Source of the DNA: an uncultured Lachnospiraceae bacterium
GTDB lineage: Bacteria; Bacillota; Clostridia; Lachnospirales; Lachnospiraceae
DNA: 64,000 nt
Assembly (NCBI GenBank): GCA_910578085.1
Contig: CAJTPM010000020.1
Span: 1 to 64,000 of the forward strand
Direction: 5' to 3'
The translations under genes were made by a program, and so were the position numbers. Shown here one piece after another: positions 26,958-35,765 of the stretch. The notes below the pieces were generated by a model. That model was not told the origin of the DNA, did not search any database, and was given only the letters and a program-made list of their open reading frames with translations. Positions within the stretch are counted from its first letter, which is position 1; each line of letters opens with the position of its first letter.

Positions 26958-29483
26958 TCAGAAGTGAGGGACAATTTCCGCACAGCAAAACTCCTCCACC
27001 CGTATCCTTCCTCTCCGCACCTGCATTGTGACCGCACCGCTCTTTGCAGTCCGGTAAATACGGCACCCCCGCTTTTCAAGCCTCTCTATCAGTTCTTCGT
27101 GCGGATGACCATAGCGGTTGTCTTTTCCGGCGGAAATGACTGCTATGACCGGATCAGTCATCTCCAGAAATTCCCGGGGGGTGGAATACTTTGAACCATG
27201 ATGGGCCACCTTCAGGACGGTAAGCGCCTCTTTCCCCTCAAGCCCCGAAAGCAGTTCCCACTCCGGCTCACCTGTCACATCGCCTGTCAGCAGCATCTTA
27301 AATTCCTCATACTCCGTGTAGAGCACTGTGGATATCTCATTGACCTCATCGGTCGCCATCCCTTCTTCCGGGCTGAGACAGGTAAATTTCAGGTTTCTGT
27401 CCTGTACGACGTCCCCTCTCCCTATGTACCGCACGGGGATCCCGTATGCCGCCGCCTGCTCTCTCAGTTCAGCCAGTTCCTTTTGCTTCATCTCCCGGGA
27501 AACGTCAGGCAGGATCAGACTGTTTATCCGTACCCCCCAGGGCGACTGCTCCATCAGTTCCAGAATACCGGATATGTGATCTTCATCGGGGTGCGTCACA
27601 AAGACAGCCTCCAGTTCTCCGATCCCCATGCTCTCCAGAAAAGGTAATATCTGATATTTTCCTGTCTGAGATTTGCTCGTAGAGCCGCCGTCCACCATAT
27701 AACAGTTTCCATTTTCGTTCCGCATCACGATACAGTCACCCTGTCCCACATCCAGAAAAGAGACTGAAAATCCACTGTAAGGGCGTATAAATAAAAGCCA
27801 GACTGCCACCACCATCATAAGCCATTGACAGATGGCAGGTATCTCTGCACTACAGTTTTCTCCTTTTTGCCTGAGCTTTTGTCTGAACTCTTTTCTTTTG
27901 CTTTTATTATCCGGGCAAACCTCTTTTCTTTCTTCCTGCCAGTCCGCTCCCTTATGGTCCTTTGGCACATCCCGGCGAGCCCGCCGTTCCTCCATCAGAT
28001 GATGTCTGAAAATCAATGCAAACAGTATGCCGTAATATACTACGATCTGCCATACCTGGGGCTTCCCGCCAATTTTGACCGCACCGGGCAGTTTTAACGC
28101 TTCCCTGCAGGATACTTCGTAAAGTCCCAGTATCAGCCTGTCCGGTATCCCGAGAAAAACTCCCGCCCGGGGCATTGCCCATCCTGCCGCCATGGAAACC
28201 ATACCCACAGCAAATACCACGCTCATCAGAGGGATCACATACAGATTTAAAAGTATCGAGTAAATGGGGTATCTGTAATAGAAATACAGCAAAACCGGAA
28301 GCGTCATGACCGCTATTCCGCTGCTCAGACTGAGGCCGTCTATGACCGCACCGGTTAATTTCCTTCGCATCTGTTCTACACTATCCTGTAAACTCTCCGC
28401 CAGCCGTTTCTCCTTCTTCCCATTTTCAGTTTCCGTATTTCTGTTTTCCCCGCTTCCTTCTTTCCTTTTTCCGGCACCCTTTCTCCTCTCTTCTCCCCGC
28501 CTTTTCTTACTTCCTGTCAGTCCTCCATATCCTGACAACGCTTCTGCCATCTCCTTCCACCAGGGAAGCACCAGACCGATTCCCGCCACTGCCCCGAAAG
28601 ACAGCAGAAAACCGCTGTGCCGCAGCAGAAGCGGCTGCTCCATCAGCATCAGCACTGCGGCAAGTGCCAGCGCCGTCAGCATATCGTAGGTTCGGCCGAA
28701 CAGTTCCGCCGCCAGATGCAGGGCAAACATAAACACAGCCCTCCAGGTGGAGACACCCATGCCGGTCATCAACCCGTAACACCACATGATCCCCACCGCA
28801 GCAGGAGCCCTGAACCACACCGGTATGCCGCATTTTTTCAGACTCCCCGAAACTGCCACTCCCAAAAGGGAGACATGAAGCCCTGAAATAGCCAGAATAT
28901 GGATCAGTCCGTTCAACTGATACAGTTCTTTCGTTTCCTCCTCCAGACCATTTTTTTCTCCCAAAAGCATGGCTTTCAGGATAGATGCTTCCTTCGCCGG
29001 ATAGATCTGATCCAGCACTTCGCAACAACTGTATTTTAATAGAAATAATTTTTCTTTTACCGGAAAACAGGATTCTGAGCGTTCAAGAATTTCTGTCTGA
29101 TTTAACTTGTAAGATACGTTTAAGATCTGATAATACTCTTTTAAATGAAACTCCCCCGGATTAGATGCCTCCCGAAAGAGCGATACCTTTCCGGAAACCC
29201 TGACGGTTTCCCCCATGCGCGGGAGTGTTTTCCTCTCCCCCACATCCTTCATATAACACATGACTTGTCTGTCATTCTTATCTGTGACACTGCTGACATA
29301 CAAAACCGATACCTTTTCACCAAAGATGACACGGTATTCTTTATTTGTGACTACTCCGGTCAAACAGATCCGCTTCCCTTCTTCCGGAAGCGGATCATCC
29401 GATCTCCCTTTACCGTACACAAAAGCCATCATCAGTAACACAAAGATAAGAGAAAACAGGCAAACCGGTCTTCTTATCTGCAT
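26958..29483 (-). CDS. comEC: ComEC/Rec2 DNA-uptake channel
   Basis: An 841-residue polytopic membrane protein that moves single-stranded DNA into the cell during transformation. Visible: N-terminal helices with an OB-like outer domain (VSGKVSLFREASNPGEFHLK), the Competence domain (LLGEKNGLEEETKELYQLNG, HILAISGLHVSLLG), several membrane helices, and a C-terminal metallo-beta-lactamase domain (FLDVGQGDCIVMRNENG, THPDEDHISG, VAHHGSKYSTPREF). Two Lys/Arg/Glu-rich insertions (about residues 330-375 and 500-545) lengthen it. It ends 73 bases before hicA. ComEA is about 3.4 kb away. Confidence 0.93.
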   Translation of the reverse strand: MQIRRPVCLFSLIFVLLMMAFVYGKGRSDDPLPEEGKRICLTGVVTNKEYRVIFGEKVSVLYVSSVTDKNDRQVMCYMKDVGERKTLPRMGETVRVSGKVSLFREASNPGEFHLKEYYQILNVSYKLNQTEILERSESCFPVKEKLFLLKYSCCEVLDQIYPAKEASILKAMLLGEKNGLEEETKELYQLNGLIHILAISGLHVSLLGVAVSGSLKKCGIPVWFRAPAAVGIMWCYGLMTGMGVSTWRAVFMFALHLAAELFGRTYDMLTALALAAVLMLMEQPLLLRHSGFLLSFGAVAGIGLVLPWWKEMAEALSGYGGLTGSKKRRGEERRKGAGKRKEGSGENRNTETENGKKEKRLAESLQDSVEQMRRKLTGAVIDGLSLSSGIAVMTLPVLLYFYYRYPIYSILLNLYVIPLMSVVFAVGMVSMAAGWAMPRAGVFLGIPDRLILGLYEVSCREALKLPGAVKIGGKPQVWQIVVYYGILFALIFRHHLMEERRARRDVPKDHKGADWQEERKEVCPDNKSKRKEFRQKLRQKGENCSAEIPAICQWLMMVVAVWLLFIRPYSGFSVSFLDVGQGDCIVMRNENGNCYMVDGGSTSKSQTGKYQILPFLESMGIGELEAVFVTHPDEDHISGILELMEQSPWGVRINSLILPDVSREMKQKELAELREQAAAYGIPVRYIGRGDVVQDRNLKFTCLSPEEGMATDEVNEISTVLYTEYEEFKMLLTGDVTGEPEWELLSGLEGKEALTVLKVAHHGSKYSTPREFLEMTDPVIAVISAGKDNRYGHPHEELIERLEKRGCRIYRTAKSGAVTMQVRRGRIRVEEFCCAEIVPHF

Positions 29484-29578
29484 AACTACGCCCTTCTTCT
29501 GTTCCTCTTTTCTATTTGTTCAATCTGGTAATCTATTGTACAACATTTCCGTTTTGGCCGGCAATGAGTCTCCTTTCT

Positions 29579-30517
29579 TTACTTTGTCTCCACCAAATCC
29601 AGATTCCTCTCAAACACTGTTGTCAGACTGACATTGTCCCTGTACGTGACATCCGTATTTCCATCAATGGATATCTGCACCCGGTTAATACCTGGCAGTT
29701 CCACCAGAGAATTTACAATAGAATACAGCACCGTCTGAGAAGTCACATTATTCATCGGCGTCAGAAACTCTTCGCTCAAATCCACATAACATACCCTGTC
29801 CTTCGCCGTAACGCTGAGTATCGTCACTGTCGGATTGATCGTCGGATAGCCCGCCTCATTGCCGCCCTGTCCGTCCTTTTTCGGTCCTTTGATCAGCTCT
29901 TCCACAACCTGACGCTCCATGGGGATGTTACTGTTATAAACAACATTCCGATTTACCACCACTAACCCGTCTCCGGTCTCATTGGCAAAATAGAGCTTAA
30001 ATTCTGCGTCTACGTAAGCATTGATCTCCGTCCCCGCATTATCAATAAAAGAGTCCGCCGTCATGGCTCCCACAGGCACCCCCACCGCATCCATTAACGT
30101 CTCACTCTCCACAGAAAAGGTAATGGTATCGATCCCGTCTATCTGTGTCAGCGTCCGCACCACAGCAGCCCTGCACAGCACTTCCAGAATAGGCTCCTGA
30201 TTCCTGTAAAGCTCGCTGAAATCCAGATTCATCTGTCCCTCATTAAACATATAACCCTGAAAAGTCTCGGATAACGGTGAAAGGTATTCCGGCCTGTCCG
30301 CAGTATCTTTAAGCTGCGCCAGAAACTCCTGCAAAAGCGCCTCCCTGTCTCCCGCCTCCGTATCCGTCACATATTCCTCAGAAGCCACGCGGGTTCCTTC
30401 TTTATTGACATAATAGATCTGATAACTGTCACCACTCTCCTGCCTGTCCTGCCCACATGCTGACACTCCGGTCAGAAGCAGAAGAAGCAGAACGCAGAGG
30501 ATCACTTTTTTTCTCAT
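29579..30517 (-). CDS. GerMN-domain lipoprotein
   Basis: A 312-residue lipoprotein (signal peptide with lipobox GVSAC, Cys about residue 20) containing two GerMN domains (about 60-190 and 200-312), related to Bacillus GerM, which helps engulfment and germination in spore formers. The start at 30517 is chosen because GGAG lies 6 bases upstream; the in-frame ATG at 30529 has no usable spacing. It is the last gene of a regulator-kinase-GerMN unit, an arrangement that suggests that the kinase monitors the envelope. Confidence 0.85.
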   Translation of the reverse strand: MRKKVILCVLLLLLLTGVSACGQDRQESGDSYQIYYVNKEGTRVASEEYVTDTEAGDREALLQEFLAQLKDTADRPEYLSPLSETFQGYMFNEGQMNLDFSELYRNQEPILEVLCRAAVVRTLTQIDGIDTITFSVESETLMDAVGVPVGAMTADSFIDNAGTEINAYVDAEFKLYFANETGDGLVVVNRNVVYNSNIPMERQVVEELIKGPKKDGQGGNEAGYPTINPTVTILSVTAKDRVCYVDLSEEFLTPMNNVTSQTVLYSIVNSLVELPGINRVQISIDGNTDVTYRDNVSLTTVFERNLDLVETK

Positions 30518-30531
30518 TCCACTCTCCATTC

Positions 30532-32010
30532 CTAAGCCTTATAATTAAGCGGTATCTTTACAATAAAGCTGGTTCCCTCCCCCGGCGTACTCTCCACCCG
30601 GATTGATCCCCTGTGCATCAGAACCGCACTTCTTGTGATAGCAAGCCCAAGTCCCGTTCCGCCGATCTCTCTGGAATGGGATTTGTCCACCCGGTAAAAT
30701 CTTTCATAGATGTGGTCTAAGGACTCCTCGGGTATTCCCACACCGGAATCGCTGACCGTCAGCGTAAAGAACTGGTGGTCCGCATCCAGTATCACTTTCA
30801 CCCACCCGTTTTCCTTATTATATTTTACAGCGTTTTCCACCAGGTTTGAAAGTACAAGACTGATCTTTACCTCATCCACTGTCGCTTTAACCGGACGGAT
30901 ACTCTCAAAAGTCACCTCGATATCCCGCTTTCTGGCAATCGGCCGCAGACGTTTTAAGATCACCTCAGTCAGCTCATTCATGCTGACTTCCGTGATGTTC
31001 ATCTCCGTCACTTTTTTATCCACCTTCACCAATGCCAGAAGATCTGTGATGATCTTGTTTTCCCTGTCGATTTCCTCGGCGATATCCTCCATAAATTCCC
31101 GGTACAGCTCCGCCGGCACATCCTCCTGCGCAAGCAGCGAATCTGCCAGCACTTTCATGGATGTGATCGGCGTTTTCAGCTCATGGGAGACATTTGACAC
31201 AAACTCCTGTCTGGAATCATCAAGCACCTTCATTCTGGCGAGGAGCTTATTAAAGGCATCAATGATGTGTACCGTTTCCGCATAATCCGGCACATTGATC
31301 GCCTTGTCGGAATACCCTTCCGCCACTTCATTGATCGCAACGGTCACCTTGTTCAGAGGCCTCACCATAAAATCTGCCAGAAGCAGTGCACCACCAAAAA
31401 TAATCAACATCATGATCGACAACAGAATATTGGCTTTATTTCTCAGAATATCCATTGTTTTATGGATCGTGTCACAGGATATACTGATTAACATAACGCC
31501 TCTCACGACTTCTTTTGTCTCTCCTGTTCCGGCTTCGCCGGCTTCCGCCGTCACAGTCTCCGAAATGGGGATGGTCATCTCGACATACCCCAGACCTGCA
31601 TCATAGTTGGACATACTCTCTCCTCTGAAGCACTTCACGACCTCCTCAGAGATGATGGTCTTTCCCTCGCTGATACTGTAGGTATCTTTTACCACTTTCA
31701 GATTTCCTGATATAATCAGCACGCGCCCCCCATATAAATTGGAAAGCTGTTCCAGCTCCGCATTGATCACCGGAGACGACGTGTCCTGTAAATAATTGTA
31801 TGCGATCAGATGATTTGCTATGATCTTAAGCTGCGCCTGAACTTCCGAGGTACGCACGGAGACAGCCCGCGCCTCATAATTCTGTAAAATGCCGTACTGC
31901 ATATAGCAGCTCGGAATCAGCCCCACCAGCAACAGGAACAGGAAAATTCTGGTTTTCAGGCTCCGCAAAGACTTGATTTTTGATTTGATATCTTCCCAAC
32001 GATATAACAT
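30532..32010 (-). CDS. Sensor histidine kinase (OmpR-partner type)
   Basis: A 492-residue kinase with two membrane helices (about 21-38 and 190-215) flanking an extracellular sensor domain (about 40-190), a HAMP domain (about 215-265), HisKA with the phosphorylated His in NVSHELKTPITS, and HATPase_c motifs (NLVENAVKYN, DSGVGIPEES, GGTGLGLAITR). Architecture resembles WalK/PhoR kinases without a PAS domain. It lies 18 bases after the cognate regulator. Its signal is unknown. Confidence 0.93.
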   Translation of the reverse strand: MLYRWEDIKSKIKSLRSLKTRIFLFLLLVGLIPSCYMQYGILQNYEARAVSVRTSEVQAQLKIIANHLIAYNYLQDTSSPVINAELEQLSNLYGGRVLIISGNLKVVKDTYSISEGKTIISEEVVKCFRGESMSNYDAGLGYVEMTIPISETVTAEAGEAGTGETKEVVRGVMLISISCDTIHKTMDILRNKANILLSIMMLIIFGGALLLADFMVRPLNKVTVAINEVAEGYSDKAINVPDYAETVHIIDAFNKLLARMKVLDDSRQEFVSNVSHELKTPITSMKVLADSLLAQEDVPAELYREFMEDIAEEIDRENKIITDLLALVKVDKKVTEMNITEVSMNELTEVILKRLRPIARKRDIEVTFESIRPVKATVDEVKISLVLSNLVENAVKYNKENGWVKVILDADHQFFTLTVSDSGVGIPEESLDHIYERFYRVDKSHSREIGGTGLGLAITRSAVLMHRGSIRVESTPGEGTSFIVKIPLNYKA

Positions 32011-32028
32011 CCGCTCATTTCCCTGTTC

Positions 32029-32718
32029 TCACTCTTTAAAGTAGTAGCCGGTGCCCCATTTGGTCTGAACATACTTCGGTTCACTGGGACTTGACTCGAT
32101 CTTTTCCCGCAGCCTCCGTACATGGACGTCTACCGTCCGTACATCTCCCGGATAATCCGCGCCCCAGACGCTCTTTAACAGATTTTCACGACTGTAAACC
32201 TTGCCCGGATTGGACATCAGAAGCTCTAACACCTCAAACTCCTTTGACGTCAGATTGATCTCCTTCCCGGAAATATATACCCGTCTGTCTTCTCTGTTCA
32301 CCCGCATATCGCCGCGCTCCAGGGTAGCCGCTTTTGTCTCTTTACTCTCTCTCGGCACAGTCCGTCGCATGATGGCTTTCAGTCTCGCCTTCACCTCCAG
32401 GATATTGAACGGCTTTGTAATATAATCGTCCGCCCCGTAATCCAGTCCCAGAATTTTGTCCATGTCGTCGCCCTTTGCCGTCAGCATCACCACCGGAACA
32501 TTGGAAAACTCCCTGATCTGCTGACAGACCTCGAAGCCGGTCAGCTTCGGCAGCATCACATCCAGAAGAATGATATCATATGTACCGTTTTTTGCCTTTT
32601 CAAGGGCCTCCTCGCCGTCATAGGCACAATCCACTTCCATGCCATCCTGCTCCAGACTGAACCGGATCCCCTTTACGATCAGCTTTTCATCATCCACTAC
32701 CAAAACCTTCTTCGCCAT
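32029..32718 (-). CDS. OmpR/WalR-family response regulator
   Basis: A 229-residue regulator: receiver domain (KVLVVDDEKLIVKGI, phospho-acceptor Asp in LLDVMLPKLTGFEV, Lys in ITKPF) and a C-terminal winged helix (NLTSKEFEVLELLMSNPGKV, DVRTVDVHVRRLREKIE). It heads the operon with the kinase and GerMN lipoprotein. A 38-bp tandem repeat begins about 60 bases upstream of its start, where its promoter should be. Confidence 0.94.
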   Translation of the reverse strand: MAKKVLVVDDEKLIVKGIRFSLEQDGMEVDCAYDGEEALEKAKNGTYDIILLDVMLPKLTGFEVCQQIREFSNVPVVMLTAKGDDMDKILGLDYGADDYITKPFNILEVKARLKAIMRRTVPRESKETKAATLERGDMRVNREDRRVYISGKEINLTSKEFEVLELLMSNPGKVYSRENLLKSVWGADYPGDVRTVDVHVRRLREKIESSPSEPKYVQTKWGTGYYFKE

Positions 32719-32781
32719 TTTCTACCTCTCATTTCTCTCTGCCCAAATATGATGTCTCTATCCTCTGTCAGTCTGCTTTCC

Positions 32782-32910
32782 GGCCCTGATGCCTGTTGCT
32801 CCTGCCGGCCACGCATCCCGGCTCTGATATCCGTTGCTCCTGTCGGCCACGCATCCCGGCTCTGATATCCGTTGCTCCTGTCGGTTCCATATTCCGGCTC
32901 TGACACCCGC
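32782..32910. repeat. 38-bp tandem repeat, about 3.4 copies, in the comEA-regulator gap
   Basis: Units start at 32782, 32820, 32858 and 32896 (partial). Each begins GGCTCTGATATCCGTTGCTC or a close variant; units 2 and 3 are almost identical. The period is not a multiple of three, so it is not a coding repeat. It fills most of the 217-base gap 32719-32935 between the response regulator and the ComEA-like gene. No spacers separate the units, so it is not CRISPR. Confidence 0.85.
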
Positions 32911-32935
32911 GGTCACTTTCCCATACACAGCCCGT

Positions 32936-33970
32936 TCATTCCACGGTCAGATACGCTTCCATCCTCGCATACATCTTCTCACCGATGCCGGAAACCTGCA
33001 TAATGTCTTCCTTTTTCTGAAAACCGCCCTGCTTTTCTCTGTATTCAATAATGGCCTTTGCACGCCCCTCGCCGACGCCCGGCAAAGCGCAAAGCCCGGC
33101 GATATCCGCCGTGTTGATATTCACAAGCCCGTCCGATACATTCCCGATATTCTCTGTATTCGCAGCGTTTCCACCGGCTGCTCCGCTCTGCCCATCAGAG
33201 GGCGGCCCCGTCTCTTCCGCCAGCGTATAATAGCGATATGCTTCCTTTTCTTTCTCTCCGCCTGTCTTTTCAGCCTCTTCCCGTTCTTTTACCTCTTCCA
33301 GAGTCGGAATCTCCAGCCTGCTGCCGTCAGAGAGGGCTGCCGCCATATTCAGATAGTCCTGACAGGCTTCCAGTGTAAAACCGCCCGCCGCCTCCACTGC
33401 CTCATAAAAACGGCTTCCCGCAGGCAGCTCATAAACCCCTGGAGTTTTCACTGCGCCACAGACATGGACACAGATCTTTTCCCCCTGAAACCGAGTTCCC
33501 ATGTTCGCAGCACCGACACTTTGTCCGTTTCCCTGAAGATCCTTTATACTTCCATCTTCATCGGCATTCTGCCCGATGCCTGAGAGATCCTTCCCACTGA
33601 TCCCCTGTTCCATACCTGAAAGTTTAGTCCCGCCGACGCTCTGTCCCGTGCTCTGCATATCCTTCACACTGTTGTCCCGGCCCGACCAGAAAGTGTCTTC
33701 CCGGCCGGCATCCGCAAACGCTGTTCCGGAAAGGTCAGAACCTCCTTCTCCCAAAACAACGCCTGAAGCCTCCGAATAGCCGGATTCCCTTCCACCGGGA
33801 TCACCGTCGATGCCGACAGCTGACATCCCTTCTTCCATCCGCAGTTCCGATAACAGCTTTTCCTCTGAACCACACGCCGACAGTACAGCCGCAGCCGTCA
33901 GAAAACATACGATAAGTAAGCCCATTCGCAGGCTAGCCGTAAACAGTATAGTTTTTTTATAAAATCTCAT
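32936..33970 (-). CDS. ComEA-like lipoprotein with SLBB and helix-hairpin-helix domains
   Basis: A 344-residue protein. The signal peptide ends in a lipobox (AVLSACGS, Cys about residue 33). A long Gly/Ser/Asp-rich linker (about 35-165) is followed by an SLBB domain (KICVHVCGAVKTPGVYELP) and a C-terminal ComEA helix-hairpin-helix domain (LVNINTADIAGLCALPGVGE, QVSGIGEKMYARM) that binds double-stranded DNA. Usual ComEA is anchored by a membrane helix; here a lipid anchor and long linker are predicted. It is the probable DNA receptor for the ComEC channel. Confidence 0.88.
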   Translation of the reverse strand: MRFYKKTILFTASLRMGLLIVCFLTAAAVLSACGSEEKLLSELRMEEGMSAVGIDGDPGGRESGYSEASGVVLGEGGSDLSGTAFADAGREDTFWSGRDNSVKDMQSTGQSVGGTKLSGMEQGISGKDLSGIGQNADEDGSIKDLQGNGQSVGAANMGTRFQGEKICVHVCGAVKTPGVYELPAGSRFYEAVEAAGGFTLEACQDYLNMAAALSDGSRLEIPTLEEVKEREEAEKTGGEKEKEAYRYYTLAEETGPPSDGQSGAAGGNAANTENIGNVSDGLVNINTADIAGLCALPGVGEGRAKAIIEYREKQGGFQKKEDIMQVSGIGEKMYARMEAYLTVE

Positions 33971-34096
33971 TCTTTTTTCCTTTCCGCATAATGTTTAATC
34001 TGCGGAAAAGAAGCCCCTCAGCCGCTTTCTGAAAAGCAACATAAATTTATTGTATTCCAAAGCCCGTTTTTTTACAAGTGCTTTGTTTTCATTTGC

Positions 34097-34115
34097 AGCC
34101 GAAAACTGTTCGGCT
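34097..34115. terminator. Weak hairpin downstream of the YdcZ-like gene
   Basis: 7-bp arms AGCCGAA / TTCGGCT (34097-34103, 34109-34115) with a 5-base loop, just past the stop at 34156 on the minus strand. No T-run follows, so the terminator call is tentative. Confidence 0.3.
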
Positions 34116-34155
34116 CTCCGGATTCTGTCGCTGTTCCAAAGTTGCTGGTACAAAG

Positions 34156-34584
34156 CTATTCCCACTTAAAAATAACAATTCCCACAATGGCAAGTGCCAT
34201 CCCGATCATTTTTTTCATCTCAAACTGCTGTTTGTCCGTCCCGAAGATCCCGAACAGCTCGATCAGATAGGCCACCAGAATCTGCGCAACCACAATAAAC
34301 AACACCGCTTTTGCGGGCCCCAGGCTTTTCATACTCTGAATCACAGTCCAGGTGATGGCCGCTCCCATCACACCGCCGAGCAGCATATACTTCGGCTCCA
34401 CTTTCGCAAGTGACATAAAAGAATTTCTCTCCACCGCGGCCCAGGCCCCCAGACATACGAGAAGCGCCGTAAACTGCACAAAAGCGTTTGCTGTCCACAC
34501 CCCCGTCGTATCCGTCACCTTCGTATTAAAAACGCCCTGAATACTCATCAGGGCGCCGGAAATAACTGCAATGATCATGCCCAT
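34156..34584 (-). CDS. DMT-superfamily transporter, YdcZ (DUF606) type
   Basis: A 142-residue membrane protein with about five helices, starting MGMIIAVISGALMSIQGVFN, typical of half-size YdcZ transporters that work as pairs. Only one copy is present here, so it would act as a homodimer. Substrate unknown. It stands between the ComEA-like and NifX-like genes with no clear functional link. Confidence 0.82.
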   Translation of the reverse strand: MGMIIAVISGALMSIQGVFNTKVTDTTGVWTANAFVQFTALLVCLGAWAAVERNSFMSLAKVEPKYMLLGGVMGAAITWTVIQSMKSLGPAKAVLFIVVAQILVAYLIELFGIFGTDKQQFEMKKMIGMALAIVGIVIFKWE

Positions 34585-34724
34585 GCTGAAAATCCTCCTT
34601 GTTCTCTCACAGTTATTTCCAGTATGGGCAGTTTTCGGTTATTCTATGCTCTTTTTATATATCTTTTGTGATGCCGATCACGGTATGGAATCCTTTCAGC
34701 GATTTTTCACTATGACTGTTGCTC

Positions 34725-35141
34725 TTACCGATTCCCGGCACAACCATGCTTATCTTCCCCGCAGCCATGACCGCCCTCTCCACAGTGATGTTGTCCCTCA
34801 TGATGTCCATGATGGCCGCAGCGGGCTTCCGGATCAAAGGCAAGGTTCCCGGCTAGAAGAGCCTGTACCGCTTCATCTGCACTGCCGGATACGCCGCCGT
34901 ACAACCTAATCCCCGCCTGTGCCAGCGCCATCTGTGCTCCGGCGCCAATTCCGCCACAGATTAACGTGTCCACTTTCAGGCCTGAAAGCATACCGGCAAG
35001 AGCGCCATGGCCGTTTCCTTCCGTACTTACAATCTGCTCCCCTGTGATCTTTCCATCTGTAATCTCATACACTTTAAACTGTTCCGTATGTCCGAAATGA
35101 CCAAATATCATTCCGTTTTCATAAGTCGCTGCAATTTTCAT
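34725..35141 (-). CDS. NifX/NifB-C-like metal-cofactor protein with His/Cys-rich tail
   Basis: A 138-residue protein of the dinitrogenase iron-molybdenum cofactor-binding family (residues 1 to about 105: KIAATYENGMIFGHFGHTEQ, DTLICGGIGAGAQMAL). The last 30 residues are a metal-binding tail dense in His, Cys and Gly (CGHHGHHEGQHHCGEGGHGC). The family binds iron-sulfur or molybdenum cofactors; no nif genes are nearby, so a general metal-handling role is likelier. The second of two adjacent ATGs (35141) is favoured because GGGAG then lies 7 bases upstream. Confidence 0.85.
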   Translation of the reverse strand: MKIAATYENGMIFGHFGHTEQFKVYEITDGKITGEQIVSTEGNGHGALAGMLSGLKVDTLICGGIGAGAQMALAQAGIRLYGGVSGSADEAVQALLAGNLAFDPEARCGHHGHHEGQHHCGEGGHGCGEDKHGCAGNR

Positions 35142-35202
35142 CATATTTCTCCCTTCTATGCCTTCCATAAAATTCCGGATACCTATCACACGTCATGCAT
35201 CC

Positions 35203-35673
35203 TCACTCATACCCCTTGCAGACATCCACCCAGCCTGCATATCCCGAATACTTCTCCAGTTCCGGGATCGTCAGCTCTATGGCGCTGTTGGCGCTGCCGC
35301 AGGCCGGAAAGACCGTCTCAAAACGCTTTAACGATACATCCAGATACACTTCCACACCCTCTTTTACCGCAAAGGGGCAGACGCCGCCCACAGCATGTCC
35401 CACCAGATCCGTCACTTCCTCCGGTGAAAGCATTTTTGCCTTTGCTGCAAACTGCGCTTTGTATTTGTGATTATCGATCTTCGCATCCCCGGCCGCCACC
35501 ACCAGAATCGCTACTCCATCCACCGCAAAAGAGAGCGTCTTTGCAATCCTCTCCGGTGCACATTCTAAGGCCTTCGCCGCAAGAAGCACCGTGGCGCTGG
35601 ACACCTCAAACTCCCGGATCTTTTCCTCCATATCAAATGCTCTGAAATATTCTTTTACCCGCTCTATCGACAT
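35203..35673 (-). CDS. YbaK/EbsC-family aminoacyl-tRNA deacylase
   Basis: A 156-residue protein of the YbaK/ProXp family, which hydrolyses mischarged prolyl-tRNA (Cys- or Ala-tRNAPro). Visible: the conserved Lys in AKTLSFAVDG, GDAKIDNHKYK, and the GHAVGGVCPFAV motif. Normal length. It is 61 bases upstream of the NifX-like gene on the same strand; the two have no evident link. Confidence 0.87.
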   Translation of the reverse strand: MSIERVKEYFRAFDMEEKIREFEVSSATVLLAAKALECAPERIAKTLSFAVDGVAILVVAAGDAKIDNHKYKAQFAAKAKMLSPEEVTDLVGHAVGGVCPFAVKEGVEVYLDVSLKRFETVFPACGSANSAIELTIPELEKYSGYAGWVDVCKGYE

Positions 35674-35765
35674 TTTTCTTCCTTCTACGTTTTTATAAAA
35701 TTCTGATCCTGCAAGGTTCTTTTCCCGCAGAGGCCTTTACCACAGATACTTTTTCATACGCCCCG

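Noticed and set aside
32697..32906. 69-residue open frame upstream of the response regulator
   Set aside because: It runs across the non-coding 38-bp repeat and overlaps the regulator start; no conserved content.
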